A DNA stretch of 64,000 nucleotides from Pseudobutyrivibrio sp. UBA3626 (GCA_002373675.1 DFLF01000012.1:4329-68328); one strand, 5' to 3'; positions 1 through 8,559 are shown, numbered from the stretch's first letter. Notes: generated from the sequence alone by a model not told the origin. Numbers and translations: made by a program.

Positions 1-1
1 T

Positions 2-139
2 GGGATGAAGCCCAAGACTTTGCAGAAAATATTAGGACATTCTAATATAGGCATTACGATGAATCTATACGTACATATTACGGAAGATGAAAAGCAACGA
101 GAAATTAATCTCGTGGCTGATGCGTTAAAAGTGATATAA
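2..139 (+). CDS. Tyrosine recombinase/integrase, C-terminal fragment (cut by window start)
   Basis: The last 45 codons of a phage or conjugative-element integrase are visible in frame 2, ending in TAA. The peptide contains KTLQKILGHSNIGITMNLY, the box around the second catalytic arginine/histidine and the catalytic tyrosine of tyrosine recombinases: the LGH motif supplies the His and NLY supplies the nucleophile tyrosine. The family cuts and rejoins DNA at att sites through a 3'-phosphotyrosine intermediate. The rest of the gene lies left of the window, so start and subfamily cannot be judged. Its position at the very edge, followed by short repeats and then the housekeeping gene ychF, fits the usual layout in which int sits next to the attachment site of an integrated element. 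Confidence 0.85.
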   Translation, partial: GMKPKTLQKILGHSNIGITMNLYVHITEDEKQREINLVADALKVI

Positions 140-230
140 AGCTTAATGCGAAATATTTTTTGATGGTGCCCGCTGTGGTGCCCGGTTAAAACCGCATGTG
201 GCGCAAAGCCCATAAAATAAGGATTTTTTA
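140..230. other. Probable integrase-binding / attachment region
   Basis: Between the integrase stop and ychF there are two direct copies of TGGTGCCCG (164-172 and 176-184, period 12) followed by the inverted repeat GGTTAAAACC (184-193). Short direct repeats next to int are typical arm-type binding sites, and the element end is expected here. The exact core cannot be fixed because the other end of the element is outside the window. The call is an inference from position and repeats. Confidence 0.45.
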
Positions 231-247
231 AGGAGATATTGATAATT

Positions 248-1345
248 ATGAAACTAGGCATAGTCGGTCTGCCTAACGTAGGCAAGTCCACATTATTTAA
301 TTCATTAACAAAAGCAGGTGCTCTTGCGGCTAATTATCCCTTTGCAACAATCGACCCCAATGTGGGGGTGGTGCAGGTGCCTGATGTTAGAATTGAGAAG
401 TTAGGAGAATTATATAATACTAAGAAGGTGACACACGCAACAATTGAATTTGTTGATATTGCAGGACTCGTTAAGGGTGCTAGTAAGGGCGAAGGTCTTG
501 GTAATCAGTTCCTTGCCAATATCCGTGAGGTGGATGCAATCGTTCATGTTGTGCGTTGCTTTGAAGATGGCAATGTGGTTCATGTTGATGGCTCAATTGA
601 CCCACTTCGTGATATCGAGACTATTAATCTTGAACTTCTTTTTTCTGATATGGAGATACTAGAGCGTCGTATGTCTAAGACCGGCAAGGCAGCAAGGATG
701 GACAAGTCTCTTCAGAAGGAAGCAGCTATGCAGGAGCGTCTCTATAAGCATATGGAAGATGGCAATATGGCTAAGACTTTTGAACTTAACGATGAGGACG
801 AAGAAGCATATTTTAAGGAGTATAATCTTCTTACAGCCAAGCCTGTAATATATGCGGCAAATGTGGCAGAAGACGATCTTGCTGATGACGGTAAGAGTAA
901 TGAAAATGTTAAGAAGGTTCGTGAGTATGCAGCTAAAGAAGGCTCAGAAGTATTCGTAATATCAGCTGCAATAGAGCAGGATTTAGCGGAACTTGATGAT
1001 GAAGAAAAAGAGATGTTCTTAGAAGAACTGGGACTTAAGGAATCAGGACTTGATAAGTTAATCAAGGCAAGTTACAGTCTTCTTGGTCTTATCAGTTATC
1101 TTACAGCAGGAGAGGATGAGTGCAGAGCCTGGACTATTACCAAGGGAACCAAGGCACCTCAGGCTGCCGGTAAGATTCATACTGATTTCGAGAGAGGATT
1201 CATCAAGGCAGAGGTTGTGCCGTATAAGGACTTGATAGAGTGCGGTTCTCTTAGCGCTGCAAGAGACAAGGGACTTGTGGGAATGGAAGGCAAGGACTAT
1301 GTTGTTAAAGACGGTGATGTGATTTTATTTAGATTTAACGTGTAA
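248..1345 (+). CDS. ychF: YchF/OLA1-family ribosome-associated ATPase
   Basis: 365-residue member of the Obg-like YchF family, which binds ribosomes and, unlike most TRAFAC GTPases, prefers ATP. The G1 loop GLPNVGKST is at residues 7-15, followed by the family's DIAGLVKGASKGEGLGNQF switch II/G3 region, then a helical domain (about 130-200), and a C-terminal TGS domain ending in KDGDVILFRFNV. The start is the ATG at 248, which follows AAGGAG (230-235); an in-frame TTG at 239 lies too close to that site. Length matches the family (about 363-367). It is the first housekeeping gene after the integrated element on the left, and its 5' leader is therefore partly element-derived. Cytoplasmic; function well conserved. 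Confidence 0.96.
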   Translation: MKLGIVGLPNVGKSTLFNSLTKAGALAANYPFATIDPNVGVVQVPDVRIEKLGELYNTKKVTHATIEFVDIAGLVKGASKGEGLGNQFLANIREVDAIVHVVRCFEDGNVVHVDGSIDPLRDIETINLELLFSDMEILERRMSKTGKAARMDKSLQKEAAMQERLYKHMEDGNMAKTFELNDEDEEAYFKEYNLLTAKPVIYAANVAEDDLADDGKSNENVKKVREYAAKEGSEVFVISAAIEQDLAELDDEEKEMFLEELGLKESGLDKLIKASYSLLGLISYLTAGEDECRAWTITKGTKAPQAAGKIHTDFERGFIKAEVVPYKDLIECGSLSAARDKGLVGMEGKDYVVKDGDVILFRFNV

Positions 1346-1348
1346 TAC

Positions 1349-1390
1349 GTCGTAAGGAGGGACCCACGCAGTGGGAGGAATCCTTACGAC
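1349..1390. repeat. Nested inverted repeat between ychF and punA
   Basis: GTCGTAAGGA (1349-1358) is perfectly complementary to TCCTTACGAC (1381-1390), and CCCAC/GTGGG forms an inner stem at 1363-1367/1371-1375. There is no T-run after it, so it is not a typical intrinsic terminator. It begins four bases after the ychF stop and ends 20 bases before punA. It may be an mRNA processing or stability element, or a protein-binding site; the sequence does not decide. Confidence 0.6.
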
Positions 1391-1409
1391 CGGTAATTAG
1401 GAGGTAAAT

Positions 1410-2234
1410 ATGAATCCTGTATATGACAAATTACAAAAATGCTTAAAATGTGTTAGAGAAAAGGTTGATTTCGTACCTGATGTGGCTCTTGTATTAGGCT
1501 CGGGACTTGGAGACTACGCTGATACAATGAAGGTGGTTTCAGATCTTAGTTACAAGGATATCGACGGATTTCCCGTATCAACCGCTCCGGGTCATAAAGG
1601 TAGATTCATATTCGGATATGTGGGTGATACCAAAGTTGTTGTAATGCAAGGAAGAGTGCATTACTACGAGGGGTATGATATTTCAGATGTGGTACTTCCT
1701 ATTCGACTTATGAAGCTTTTGGGAGCCAAGACGCTATTTCTTACCAATGCAAGCGGAGGCATCAATCCGGACTTTGAAGCGGGAGACTTGATGCTGATTA
1801 CTGACCAGATATCACAGCTTATTCCGTCGCCTCTCAGGGGAGAGAATATTGCTGAACTGGGAGTGAGATTTCCTGATATGTCACACATTTACGATGAGAA
1901 GCTACAGGAATTGGCTAGAAAATGTGCGAAAAATCAGGGAATAGAACTCAAGGAGGGAGTATATATCCAGACTCCGGGGCCTAATTATGAATCACCTGCG
2001 GAGATAAGGATGGCGAAAACTATGGGAGCTGACGCAGTCGGAATGTCAACAGCGTGTGAGGCGATTGCCGCTAATCACATGGGAATGGATATAATCGGCA
2101 TATCATGTATATCTAATCTTGCAGCAGGTATAAGTCCTACACCTCTTACAGAAGAAGAAGTACTTGAAGCGGCAAGCAAGGTTTCTAAGAAGTTTACAGC
2201 ACTGGTTACGGACATAATTACTAATATTGGATAG
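1410..2234 (+). CDS. punA: Purine nucleoside phosphorylase (trimeric, PNP/MTAP class)
   Basis: 274-residue enzyme that phosphorolyses inosine/guanosine to the base plus (deoxy)ribose-1-phosphate in purine salvage. Visible motifs of the low-molecular-mass trimeric PNP family are VLGSGLGDYAD (about 28-38, phosphate site), the GHKGRF and MQGRVHYYEGY blocks, NASGGINPDF (about 114-123) and QTPGPNYESPAEIRM (about 192-206). Its length is typical. It starts at ATG 1410 after TAGGAGG with good spacing. It is followed after 46 bp by an amidohydrolase of the SAH/MTA deaminase type, so the two probably form a nucleoside-salvage unit. Specificity for 6-oxopurines versus MTA cannot be fixed by eye, though neighbours suit inosine-type substrates. 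Confidence 0.95.
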   Translation: MNPVYDKLQKCLKCVREKVDFVPDVALVLGSGLGDYADTMKVVSDLSYKDIDGFPVSTAPGHKGRFIFGYVGDTKVVVMQGRVHYYEGYDISDVVLPIRLMKLLGAKTLFLTNASGGINPDFEAGDLMLITDQISQLIPSPLRGENIAELGVRFPDMSHIYDEKLQELARKCAKNQGIELKEGVYIQTPGPNYESPAEIRMAKTMGADAVGMSTACEAIAANHMGMDIIGISCISNLAAGISPTPLTEEEVLEAASKVSKKFTALVTDIITNIG

Positions 2235-2280
2235 GATATAATGAATAAATTTTTTTTAAAGGGTTAAGGAGAGAGGAAAT

Positions 2281-3606
2281 ATGAATACAAAGTTTTATAA
2301 TGCACTTATTCTACTTACAAATGATGACAAGACATTTACAATTATCAGAGGAGAAATGCACATAATTGATGATAAGATTTCTTACATCAAAGGCACTCCC
2401 GTGGGAGTAGATAGTTGTGACTTTGATTCTAGTGTTAGTTACGAGCAAGGCACGCCTTGTCAGGAATTCGACATTCAGCGCGATTTGGAAGGTAATCTGT
2501 TGATGCCGGGATTTAAAAATGCGCATACACATACTGCAATGACATTTCTTCGCTCATATGCAGACGATTTGCCACTTCAAAGTTGGCTTTTTGAACAGGT
2601 CTTTCCTAAAGAGGGACAGCTTACAGAAGATGATGTATATTGGTTGGATATCCTTGGAATTATGGAGTATTTGACATCGGGTATCACTTCTAATTTCGAT
2701 ATGTATTTCTTCCCGCCAAAGAATGCGAAAGCATCAATTGATTGCGGATTTAGAACTGTTCAGACATCTGGCCTTAATAATTTTGGTGGTTCAGTTGAGC
2801 AATTAGAAGAGCATTATAATACGATAAATGAGATGAGTGATTTGTCGTCATTTATTATGGGATTTCATGCGGAATATACAACTTCAATGGAGTTAATGGA
2901 AGGTATTGCAGACCTTTGTGAGAAATATCAGTCTCCAATGTTTATGCATAATTCCGAGACTTTGAAGGAAGTTGAAGAGTGTAAGGAGAGATGGGGCAAG
3001 ACACCAACAGAGCTTACTGACGATCTTGGTATGTATAGATTTGGTGGCGGTGGATTTCACTGTGTACATATGTCTCCTAATGATTTTGAAATATTTAAGA
3101 GAGCAGGGCTGTATGTAGTAACCAATCCGGCAAGTAATCTTAAGCTTGCAAGTGGTGTTGCACCTGTTAATAAATATTTGCAGATGGACATCCCTGTTGC
3201 CATAGGAACTGATGGAGCTGCCAGCAACAATTGCCTTGATATGTTCAGGGAAATGTTCTTAACGACAGGTCTTGCTAAAGTGAGAGAAGGGGATGCTTCA
3301 TGCGTGCCAGCAGAAGATGTTCTCTATATGGCTACAGTTAATGGTGCAAAGTGTATGGGGCTAAATGATTGTGACAAGCTTGCTGTCGGTAAGAAGGCGG
3401 ACGTTATTGCAATTGATTTGAAGCAGCCTAATATGCAACCTGTTAATAATATTGTTAAGAATATTGTTTATTCAGGAAGCAAGCAAAATGTTATATTTAC
3501 AATGGTTAATGGTAAGGTCCTATATGATATGGGCAAATTTAATATTGGATTTGACGCTGAAGAAGTCTATAGAAGAGCAAATGAGATAATAAGACGTATG
3601 AAGTAG
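2281..3606 (+). CDS. mtaD: Amidohydrolase, S-adenosylhomocysteine/methylthioadenosine deaminase-like
   Basis: 441-residue metal-dependent hydrolase of the TrzA/ATZ/MtaD subgroup. The HTH zinc motif is in KNAHTHTAM (His82 and His84), further metal ligands are expected in HAEYT and in the FHCVHMS segment, and the catalytic Asp is in IGTDGAASNN near residue 311. The family removes the 6-amino group of adenosine-type nucleosides (SAH, MTA, 5'-deoxyadenosine) giving inosyl products. Placed 46 bp after punA, it could feed deaminated nucleosides to phosphorolysis. The N-terminal about 75 residues form the usual beta-barrel half. It starts at ATG 2281 after GGAGAGAGG. Other members act on triazines or guanine, so the exact substrate is inferred, and the symbol is tentative. 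Confidence 0.8.
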   Translation: MNTKFYNALILLTNDDKTFTIIRGEMHIIDDKISYIKGTPVGVDSCDFDSSVSYEQGTPCQEFDIQRDLEGNLLMPGFKNAHTHTAMTFLRSYADDLPLQSWLFEQVFPKEGQLTEDDVYWLDILGIMEYLTSGITSNFDMYFFPPKNAKASIDCGFRTVQTSGLNNFGGSVEQLEEHYNTINEMSDLSSFIMGFHAEYTTSMELMEGIADLCEKYQSPMFMHNSETLKEVEECKERWGKTPTELTDDLGMYRFGGGGFHCVHMSPNDFEIFKRAGLYVVTNPASNLKLASGVAPVNKYLQMDIPVAIGTDGAASNNCLDMFREMFLTTGLAKVREGDASCVPAEDVLYMATVNGAKCMGLNDCDKLAVGKKADVIAIDLKQPNMQPVNNIVKNIVYSGSKQNVIFTMVNGKVLYDMGKFNIGFDAEEVYRRANEIIRRMK

Positions 3607-3614
3607 TTAGAATC

Positions 3615-3643
3615 TTGATAATAGATGAGAAATCGTTTATAAT
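3615..3643 (+). promoter_or_regulatory. Sigma-A promoter for the small membrane protein-alaS unit
   Basis: TTGATA (3615-3620), a 17-bp spacer and a perfect TATAAT (3638-3643) lie in the 75-bp gap after the amidohydrolase gene. Transcription would start near 3650, about 30 bases before the small open reading frame at 3682. Confidence 0.75.
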
Positions 3644-3681
3644 TCTAAGCATGTTTATGATTATTTTGGAGGGAAAACAAT

Positions 3682-3858
3682 ATGGCATTTTTGGGTAGTT
3701 TTCTACAGTATTTAATAATTATGATAATCCTTGTTGCAGTAGCTGTTCTTGGTGTACTGGTGGGAAGGGTTTTAAGAAAGAGAAAAGACGCTAAGGAAGC
3801 TGCAGCAGCTTCTGCTATTAAGGCCGAGGGCGTCGAAGGAGATTCAACTAATGAATAA
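3682..3858 (+). CDS. Small single-span membrane protein, 58 residues
   Basis: ATG at 3682 follows GGAGGGAAAACAAT; the frame runs 58 codons to TAA 3856-3858. Residues about 8-30 are a strongly hydrophobic helix (LQYLIIMIILVAVAVLGVLV), followed by the basic stretch RVLRKRKDAK and an Ala-rich acidic tail (EAAAASAIKAEGVEG). Basic residues after the helix predict N-out, C-in topology. It overlaps alaS by 8 bases (ATGAATAA), and the alaS Shine-Dalgarno AAGGAG lies inside it, so translation of the two is probably coupled. I do not recognise a family or function. Good RBS, promoter, codon use and overlap argue that it is a real gene. Confidence 0.75.
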   Translation: MAFLGSFLQYLIIMIILVAVAVLGVLVGRVLRKRKDAKEAAAASAIKAEGVEGDSTNE

Positions 3859-6502
3859 CAAAGTTAATGAATTAAGAAGAAGTTTTCTGGAATTTTTCGA
3901 GAGCAAAGGACATTTGTCTAAGGGAAGCTATTCCCTTGTGCCCGAAAATGACAACAGTCTACTTCTCATTAATGCTGGTATGGCACCACTTAAGCCTTAT
4001 TTTACAGGACAGGAGGTTCCACCCAGAACAAGAATGTGTACTTGCCAGAAATGTGTACGTACAGGTGATATTGACAATGTTGGTAAGACAGCGCGTCATT
4101 TGACTTTCTTCGAGATGCTGGGCAATTTTTCCTTTGGAGATTATTTCAAGAAAGAAGCACTAACCTGGTCCTGGGAATATCTTACCAAGGTACTTGGACT
4201 TCCTGAAGACAGACTTTATCCATCTATCTATGGAGAAGATGATGAAGCACTTCATATATGGACAGACGTAATTGGCGTTTCAGAAGACAGAATAACAAAG
4301 TTCTATCGTGATCCTGAGACTGGAGAATGTGATAATTTCTGGGAGCATGGTGCAGGTCCTTGTGGCCCATGTTCAGAGATATATTATGATCGTGGAGAGA
4401 AGTACGGATGCGGAAAGCCTGATTGTAAGGTGGGGTGTGAATGTGACCGCTACATGGAGGTATGGAATAATGTATTTACTCAATTTAATGGCGATGGTCA
4501 CGGCAATTACGAAGAATTAGAGAATAAGAATATCGATACAGGTATGGGACTAGAGCGTCTTGCAGTTGTTATGCAGGACGTTGATTCTGTATTTGATATT
4601 GATACTATGAAAGCCATTCGTGATAAGGTATGCGAAATGTGTAATAAGAAATATCAGGAAAATGATGCAGATGATGTATCTATTCGTCTTATAACAGACC
4701 ACATTAGATCTGCAACATTTCTTGTGGCAGACGGTGTATCACCTTCTAATGAAGGTAGAGGATATGTACTTCGCCGTCTTATTCGTCGTGCCGCAAGACA
4801 TGGAAGAATGCTTGGTATTGATGGTACATTTCTATCTAAATTATCTGAGACTGTTATTGAAGAGTCCAAGGATGGTTATAGCGAGCTAGAAGAGAAGAAG
4901 ATATACATTTTCAAGGTTCTGACAGAAGAAGAGAATAGATTTAATAAGACAATTGATCAGGGACTTAGCATTTTAGATGAGATGATTAAGAATCTGTCAA
5001 AAGATAACAATAAGGTACTCCCCGGGGAGGATGCATTTAAACTATATGATACATATGGTTTTCCTGTTGATCTTACTGCAGAAATCTTATCAGAATCTGG
5101 CTTGTCGTATGACAAAGAGGGCTTTGATAAATGTATGAATGAGCAGAGAGAGACAGCTAGAGCTGCTCGTAAAGAAACTAATTACATGGGCAAAGATGCA
5201 AGCGTGTATGAGGAGCTTGATCCATCTATTGTATGTACATTTGTAGGATATGATAAACTAAGCACTAATTCTACTATAATTGCCCTTACATCAGAGGATG
5301 CAATTGTAGATAAGCTGACACAAGGCCAGAAGGGTGCAATATTCGTTGACAAGACACCGTTCTATGCTACCATGGGTGGACAGATTGGCGATACTGGTGT
5401 TATTAAGGTGGCACAGAGCGAATTCAAGGTAAATGATACTATCAAAGTCGGAGCTGATAAGATTGCTCATATAGGTGTTGTAGAAAAGGGTGAAGTCAAT
5501 ATCGGTGCTATGGCTAAGATGGATGTTGATAAGACCCGTAGGTCTTTGATAATGAAGAACCATTCTGCTACACATTTACTACAGAAAGCTCTTCGAGAAG
5601 TATTAGGAGAACATGTTGAGCAGAAGGGGTCAGAAGTTAGACCAGACAGGCTACGATTTGACTTTAGTCATTTCTCTGCAATGACAAGTGAAGAGATTGC
5701 CAGAGTTGAGGCTATTGTAAATGCTAAGATATCCGAAGGTCTTAATGTCGTAACAGAAGAAATGTCAATTGAAGATGCCAAAAAATCAGGAGCTATGGCT
5801 CTATTTGGCGAGAAATATGGAGATGTTGTTAGAGTAGTTAAGATGGGAGACTTCTCAATTGAACTATGTGGAGGAACTCATATTGCCAACACATCTGATA
5901 TTGTGGCATTTAAGATTATCTCTGAAGGTGGAATATCTGCTGGTACAAGACGTATTGAAGCAATAACCAGTCAGGCAGTTTTTTCATACTATAATGAGTT
6001 AGAAGAGAAGATTAATGCTGTTGCATCACTTCTTAAGACTAATCCTGATGGATTAGAAGACAAGGTTAATTCTATTCTAAAAGAGAATAAATCATTAAAG
6101 GGTGAAATCGACTCCCTAAAACACGCAGCTGCTAAGGATGCGTTAGGAGATGTGGCTTCTGAAGTAGAAGAAGTGTCAGGCGTTAATTTCGTCGCTAAGA
6201 AACTCAGTAATATTGATATGAATGGTCTTCGCGATGCTGGAGATGATATCAAGAAGAATATTGGTGAGGGTGTAATTGTCCTTGCATCTGATAATGATGG
6301 CAAAGTAAGTCTTGTTGTAATGGCAACTGAAAGCGCCGTTAAGAAGGGTGCACATGCTGGCAATATCATAAAAGAAATCGCTAGTCTTGTTGGCGGTGGC
6401 GGAGGTGGTCGCCCTAATATGGCACAGGCTGGTGGTAAGAACCCGGCAGGGATAGATGAGTGTCTGGCCAAGGCTAAGGAAGTTTTAGCTTCTCAGCTTT
6501 AA
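3851..6502 (+). CDS. alaS: Alanyl-tRNA synthetase
   Basis: 883-residue class II synthetase that charges tRNA-Ala and edits mischarged Ser/Gly. Order of parts: class II catalytic core (about 1-250, with LLINAGMAPLKPYF and the TARHLTFFEMLGNFSFGDYFK motif 2 region), tRNA-recognition helices, editing domain with zinc ligands in NHSATHLLQ (near 570) and CGGTH (near 673), and the C-Ala domain with the glycine-rich GGGGGGRPNMAQAGG near the end. Bacterial AlaRS are about 870-880, so it is complete. The start at 3851 overlaps the upstream small membrane protein gene by 8 bp, with its AAGGAG at 3836-3841. Confidence 0.98.
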   Translation: MNNKVNELRRSFLEFFESKGHLSKGSYSLVPENDNSLLLINAGMAPLKPYFTGQEVPPRTRMCTCQKCVRTGDIDNVGKTARHLTFFEMLGNFSFGDYFKKEALTWSWEYLTKVLGLPEDRLYPSIYGEDDEALHIWTDVIGVSEDRITKFYRDPETGECDNFWEHGAGPCGPCSEIYYDRGEKYGCGKPDCKVGCECDRYMEVWNNVFTQFNGDGHGNYEELENKNIDTGMGLERLAVVMQDVDSVFDIDTMKAIRDKVCEMCNKKYQENDADDVSIRLITDHIRSATFLVADGVSPSNEGRGYVLRRLIRRAARHGRMLGIDGTFLSKLSETVIEESKDGYSELEEKKIYIFKVLTEEENRFNKTIDQGLSILDEMIKNLSKDNNKVLPGEDAFKLYDTYGFPVDLTAEILSESGLSYDKEGFDKCMNEQRETARAARKETNYMGKDASVYEELDPSIVCTFVGYDKLSTNSTIIALTSEDAIVDKLTQGQKGAIFVDKTPFYATMGGQIGDTGVIKVAQSEFKVNDTIKVGADKIAHIGVVEKGEVNIGAMAKMDVDKTRRSLIMKNHSATHLLQKALREVLGEHVEQKGSEVRPDRLRFDFSHFSAMTSEEIARVEAIVNAKISEGLNVVTEEMSIEDAKKSGAMALFGEKYGDVVRVVKMGDFSIELCGGTHIANTSDIVAFKIISEGGISAGTRRIEAITSQAVFSYYNELEEKINAVASLLKTNPDGLEDKVNSILKENKSLKGEIDSLKHAAAKDALGDVASEVEEVSGVNFVAKKLSNIDMNGLRDAGDDIKKNIGEGVIVLASDNDGKVSLVVMATESAVKKGAHAGNIIKEIASLVGGGGGGRPNMAQAGGKNPAGIDECLAKAKEVLASQL

Positions 6503-6537
6503 TTTGTGGTAAAATGTGTTGCGAAAGGAGACGTCTT

Positions 6538-8004
6538 ATGAATAAAAAAGAAGTTGAGAAAAAACATTTAATACAGAAGAATAATTTAACCTTTGTATTC
6601 TTACTTGTTATTCATGCACTGGCTTTAGTATGTACAATAATGTATGGTAACAAATCAGGAAATTTAATGCGAGTGATTATTTCTTCTGGAATTGTTGTTG
6701 TTGGTATTATTATTACTATTATTGGTAAGGTTGCCTTTGGGAAGAGTCACAAAGGACATCTTGTAATGTTTGTTGGTGTGTTGATAACGTATTTTGATAC
6801 ATTATGGTCCAATATTAATGCACCACTTTTATATGCATTTACATTCCTGATATGTTTTGTAATTATGCTTCATAAGTCTGTTAAGACCTGTACAATAGGT
6901 ATTATAGTTGCAGTAGTGGGCAATGCAGTTTATACAGTACTATATATTTTGTTTGGATCTGGAGAAGATCTTTTCAAGGTAATAACTAATGACTGGTTTG
7001 CCATTGTTGGATGTGTAATAGCATTTCTTGCTGTTAAGATGCTTGCCAAGCAAGATGCTGAACTCCTGGATACTGCCGAGAAGCAGGCTTTAGAACAACA
7101 AGAGGTTGCAGAAAAGATTAAAAAGACAACAACTGAAATTAAAGAATTATTAGATAATGCTAATGTTTCTGTAGAGACACTTGCTCAGAACATAGAATCA
7201 TCATCTACTTCTATTAACCAAATTAGTAATTCAACAAAGCAGACAGCTTCATCAATTCAGACTCAGACTGCAATGTCAGCTAATATTACGGAAGCTTTAG
7301 AGGCTGTTGTGAGTCAGACAAAGGAAATGTCTTTGACGAGTGACAATACATCCAAGGTAATTGTTGAAGGTAATAAAACTGTTGAGAGCCTAATGCAACA
7401 ATCTGAGATTGTAAGTAGCATTAATGGTGAGACTGCTGAGATGACTGCTGAATTACAGAATAGAGTTCAAGGTATTAAAGATGTAGTTGAGACAATACTA
7501 GAGATTTCTTCTCAGACTAACTTACTTTCTCTAAATGCTTCTATTGAAGCTGCTAGAGCTGGAGAGGCAGGAAAAGGATTTGCAGTTGTTGCTGATGAAA
7601 TTCGTAATCTTTCTGACACGACTAAAGATTCTGCAGAAAAGATTGGCGAAGTAATAGATGAACTTGTTGATAGCATTGTGGCGGCTTCTGATAACATGCA
7701 AAAATCAGTTGAGGCTACTAAAGAAGAGGCAAGGCTTATTAGTGTGACTGATGAACAATTCAAGCTGATTGACGAATCAGTTCAACAGATGTCTGATGCA
7801 GTTGCTGCTATTGAATCTAAGGTTGGCGATTCCACAAATGCTAATAATGAGGTAATAGATTCTATCTCTAATTTGTCTGCTTCATCTGAAGAAGTAGTTG
7901 CATCTGCAGAAGATTCAATATCTATTACTCAGGGTTGTGTCGAAAGTATGGATACTACTAAAGAGATACTTGATAAGATATTTGAATTATCTGAGTCATT
8001 ATAA
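6538..8004 (+). CDS. Methyl-accepting chemotaxis protein with multi-span N-terminus
   Basis: 488 residues from ATG 6538, chosen because AAAGGAG (6524-6530) fits it; an upstream in-frame ATG at 6514 has no site. Residues about 15-165 contain about six hydrophobic segments with short loops, so there is no large extracellular sensor. A coiled-coil signalling domain follows, with the conserved hairpin tip QTNLLSLNASIEAARAGEAG near residue 325 that contacts CheA/CheW. The expected role is in the chemotaxis array, coupling a membrane or intracellular signal to the kinase. Glu/Gln-rich adaptation segments flank the tip. No HAMP domain is evident. It follows alaS by 35 bp but is functionally unrelated. 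Confidence 0.9.
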   Translation: MNKKEVEKKHLIQKNNLTFVFLLVIHALALVCTIMYGNKSGNLMRVIISSGIVVVGIIITIIGKVAFGKSHKGHLVMFVGVLITYFDTLWSNINAPLLYAFTFLICFVIMLHKSVKTCTIGIIVAVVGNAVYTVLYILFGSGEDLFKVITNDWFAIVGCVIAFLAVKMLAKQDAELLDTAEKQALEQQEVAEKIKKTTTEIKELLDNANVSVETLAQNIESSSTSINQISNSTKQTASSIQTQTAMSANITEALEAVVSQTKEMSLTSDNTSKVIVEGNKTVESLMQQSEIVSSINGETAEMTAELQNRVQGIKDVVETILEISSQTNLLSLNASIEAARAGEAGKGFAVVADEIRNLSDTTKDSAEKIGEVIDELVDSIVAASDNMQKSVEATKEEARLISVTDEQFKLIDESVQQMSDAVAAIESKVGDSTNANNEVIDSISNLSASSEEVVASAEDSISITQGCVESMDTTKEILDKIFELSESL

Positions 8005-8053
8005 ACTATAATTATTAAGGCTTAAGTTAAAAAAAGATTCACAGAAAGTTCAC

Positions 8054-8082
8054 TTGCAATTAATAGTATCATGCTTTAATAT
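8054..8082 (+). promoter_or_regulatory. Sigma-A promoter of dfx-rbr
   Basis: TTGCAA (8054-8059), a 17-bp spacer and TAATAT (8077-8082) precede the desulfoferrodoxin gene. The predicted start near 8089 coincides with the left arm of the hairpin 8089-8117. Confidence 0.6.
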
Positions 8083-8088
8083 GAACAT

Positions 8089-8125
8089 AAGGTGTCAAAT
8101 AAGATATTTGATACCTTATATTTTT
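8089..8125 (+). terminator. Hairpin with T-run between the chemoreceptor gene and dfx
   Basis: The arms AAGGTGTCAAATA (8089-8101) and TATTTGATACCTT (8105-8117) pair along 13 positions with one mismatch, around a 3-base loop, and are followed by TATATTTTT. This fits an intrinsic terminator for the upstream chemoreceptor. Since it lies immediately downstream of a promoter, it would also form the 5' end of the dfx mRNA. Confidence 0.65.
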
Positions 8126-8149
8126 AGGAAGAATTAGGAGGTGATTTTT

Positions 8150-8524
8150 ATGAAATTCTACAAATGTAACACGTGTGGTAATATTATCACTAAATTAATT
8201 GATTCTGGTGTACTAGTTGTATGTTGTGGCGAGGAAATGGAAGAACTAGTTCCTGGCGCAACAGATGGTGCTTTTGAGAAGCATGTGCCATCAGTGACAG
8301 TTGAAGGTAATGTTGTTAAAGTTCAGGTGGGTGAAGTTGAACATCCAATGATGTCAGAACATTTTATTCAATTTATAGTTCTTGAGACAGAAAGTGGAAG
8401 TATGATTAAAAATCTTTCTCCAGGAGATAAACCTGTGGCAGAATTCGTACTTCCTGCTGGAGATAAAGCAGTGGCTGTTTATGAATATTGCAATCTCCAT
8501 GGCTTATGGGTTAAAGAGATATAA
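8150..8524 (+). CDS. dfx: Desulfoferrodoxin (2Fe superoxide reductase)
   Basis: 124 residues from ATG 8150, which follows TAGGAGGTG with good spacing; a GTG at 8141 is part of that site. Reduces superoxide to hydrogen peroxide without making oxygen. The N-terminal desulforedoxin-type centre has CNTC (residues 6-9) and the adjacent CC pair near 26-27, giving an Fe(SCys)4 site. The C-terminal domain holds the Fe(His)4Cys site: His in EKHVP, His in VEHPM and SEHFI, then Cys and His in EYCNLHGLW. Both sites look complete. It is cotranscribed with rubrerythrin 35 bp downstream, which can remove the peroxide. Cytoplasmic oxygen-defence protein typical of anaerobes. Confidence 0.96.
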   Translation: MKFYKCNTCGNIITKLIDSGVLVVCCGEEMEELVPGATDGAFEKHVPSVTVEGNVVKVQVGEVEHPMMSEHFIQFIVLETESGSMIKNLSPGDKPVAEFVLPAGDKAVAVYEYCNLHGLWVKEI

Positions 8525-8559
8525 GCCGCTAAAGTATTAGTATTAAGGAGGTAAGAGAT

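Noticed and set aside
5989..6471. 160-codon frame antisense to alaS
   Set aside because: Shadow frame inside a conserved gene, Pro/Ser-rich by codon mirror, no ribosome site.
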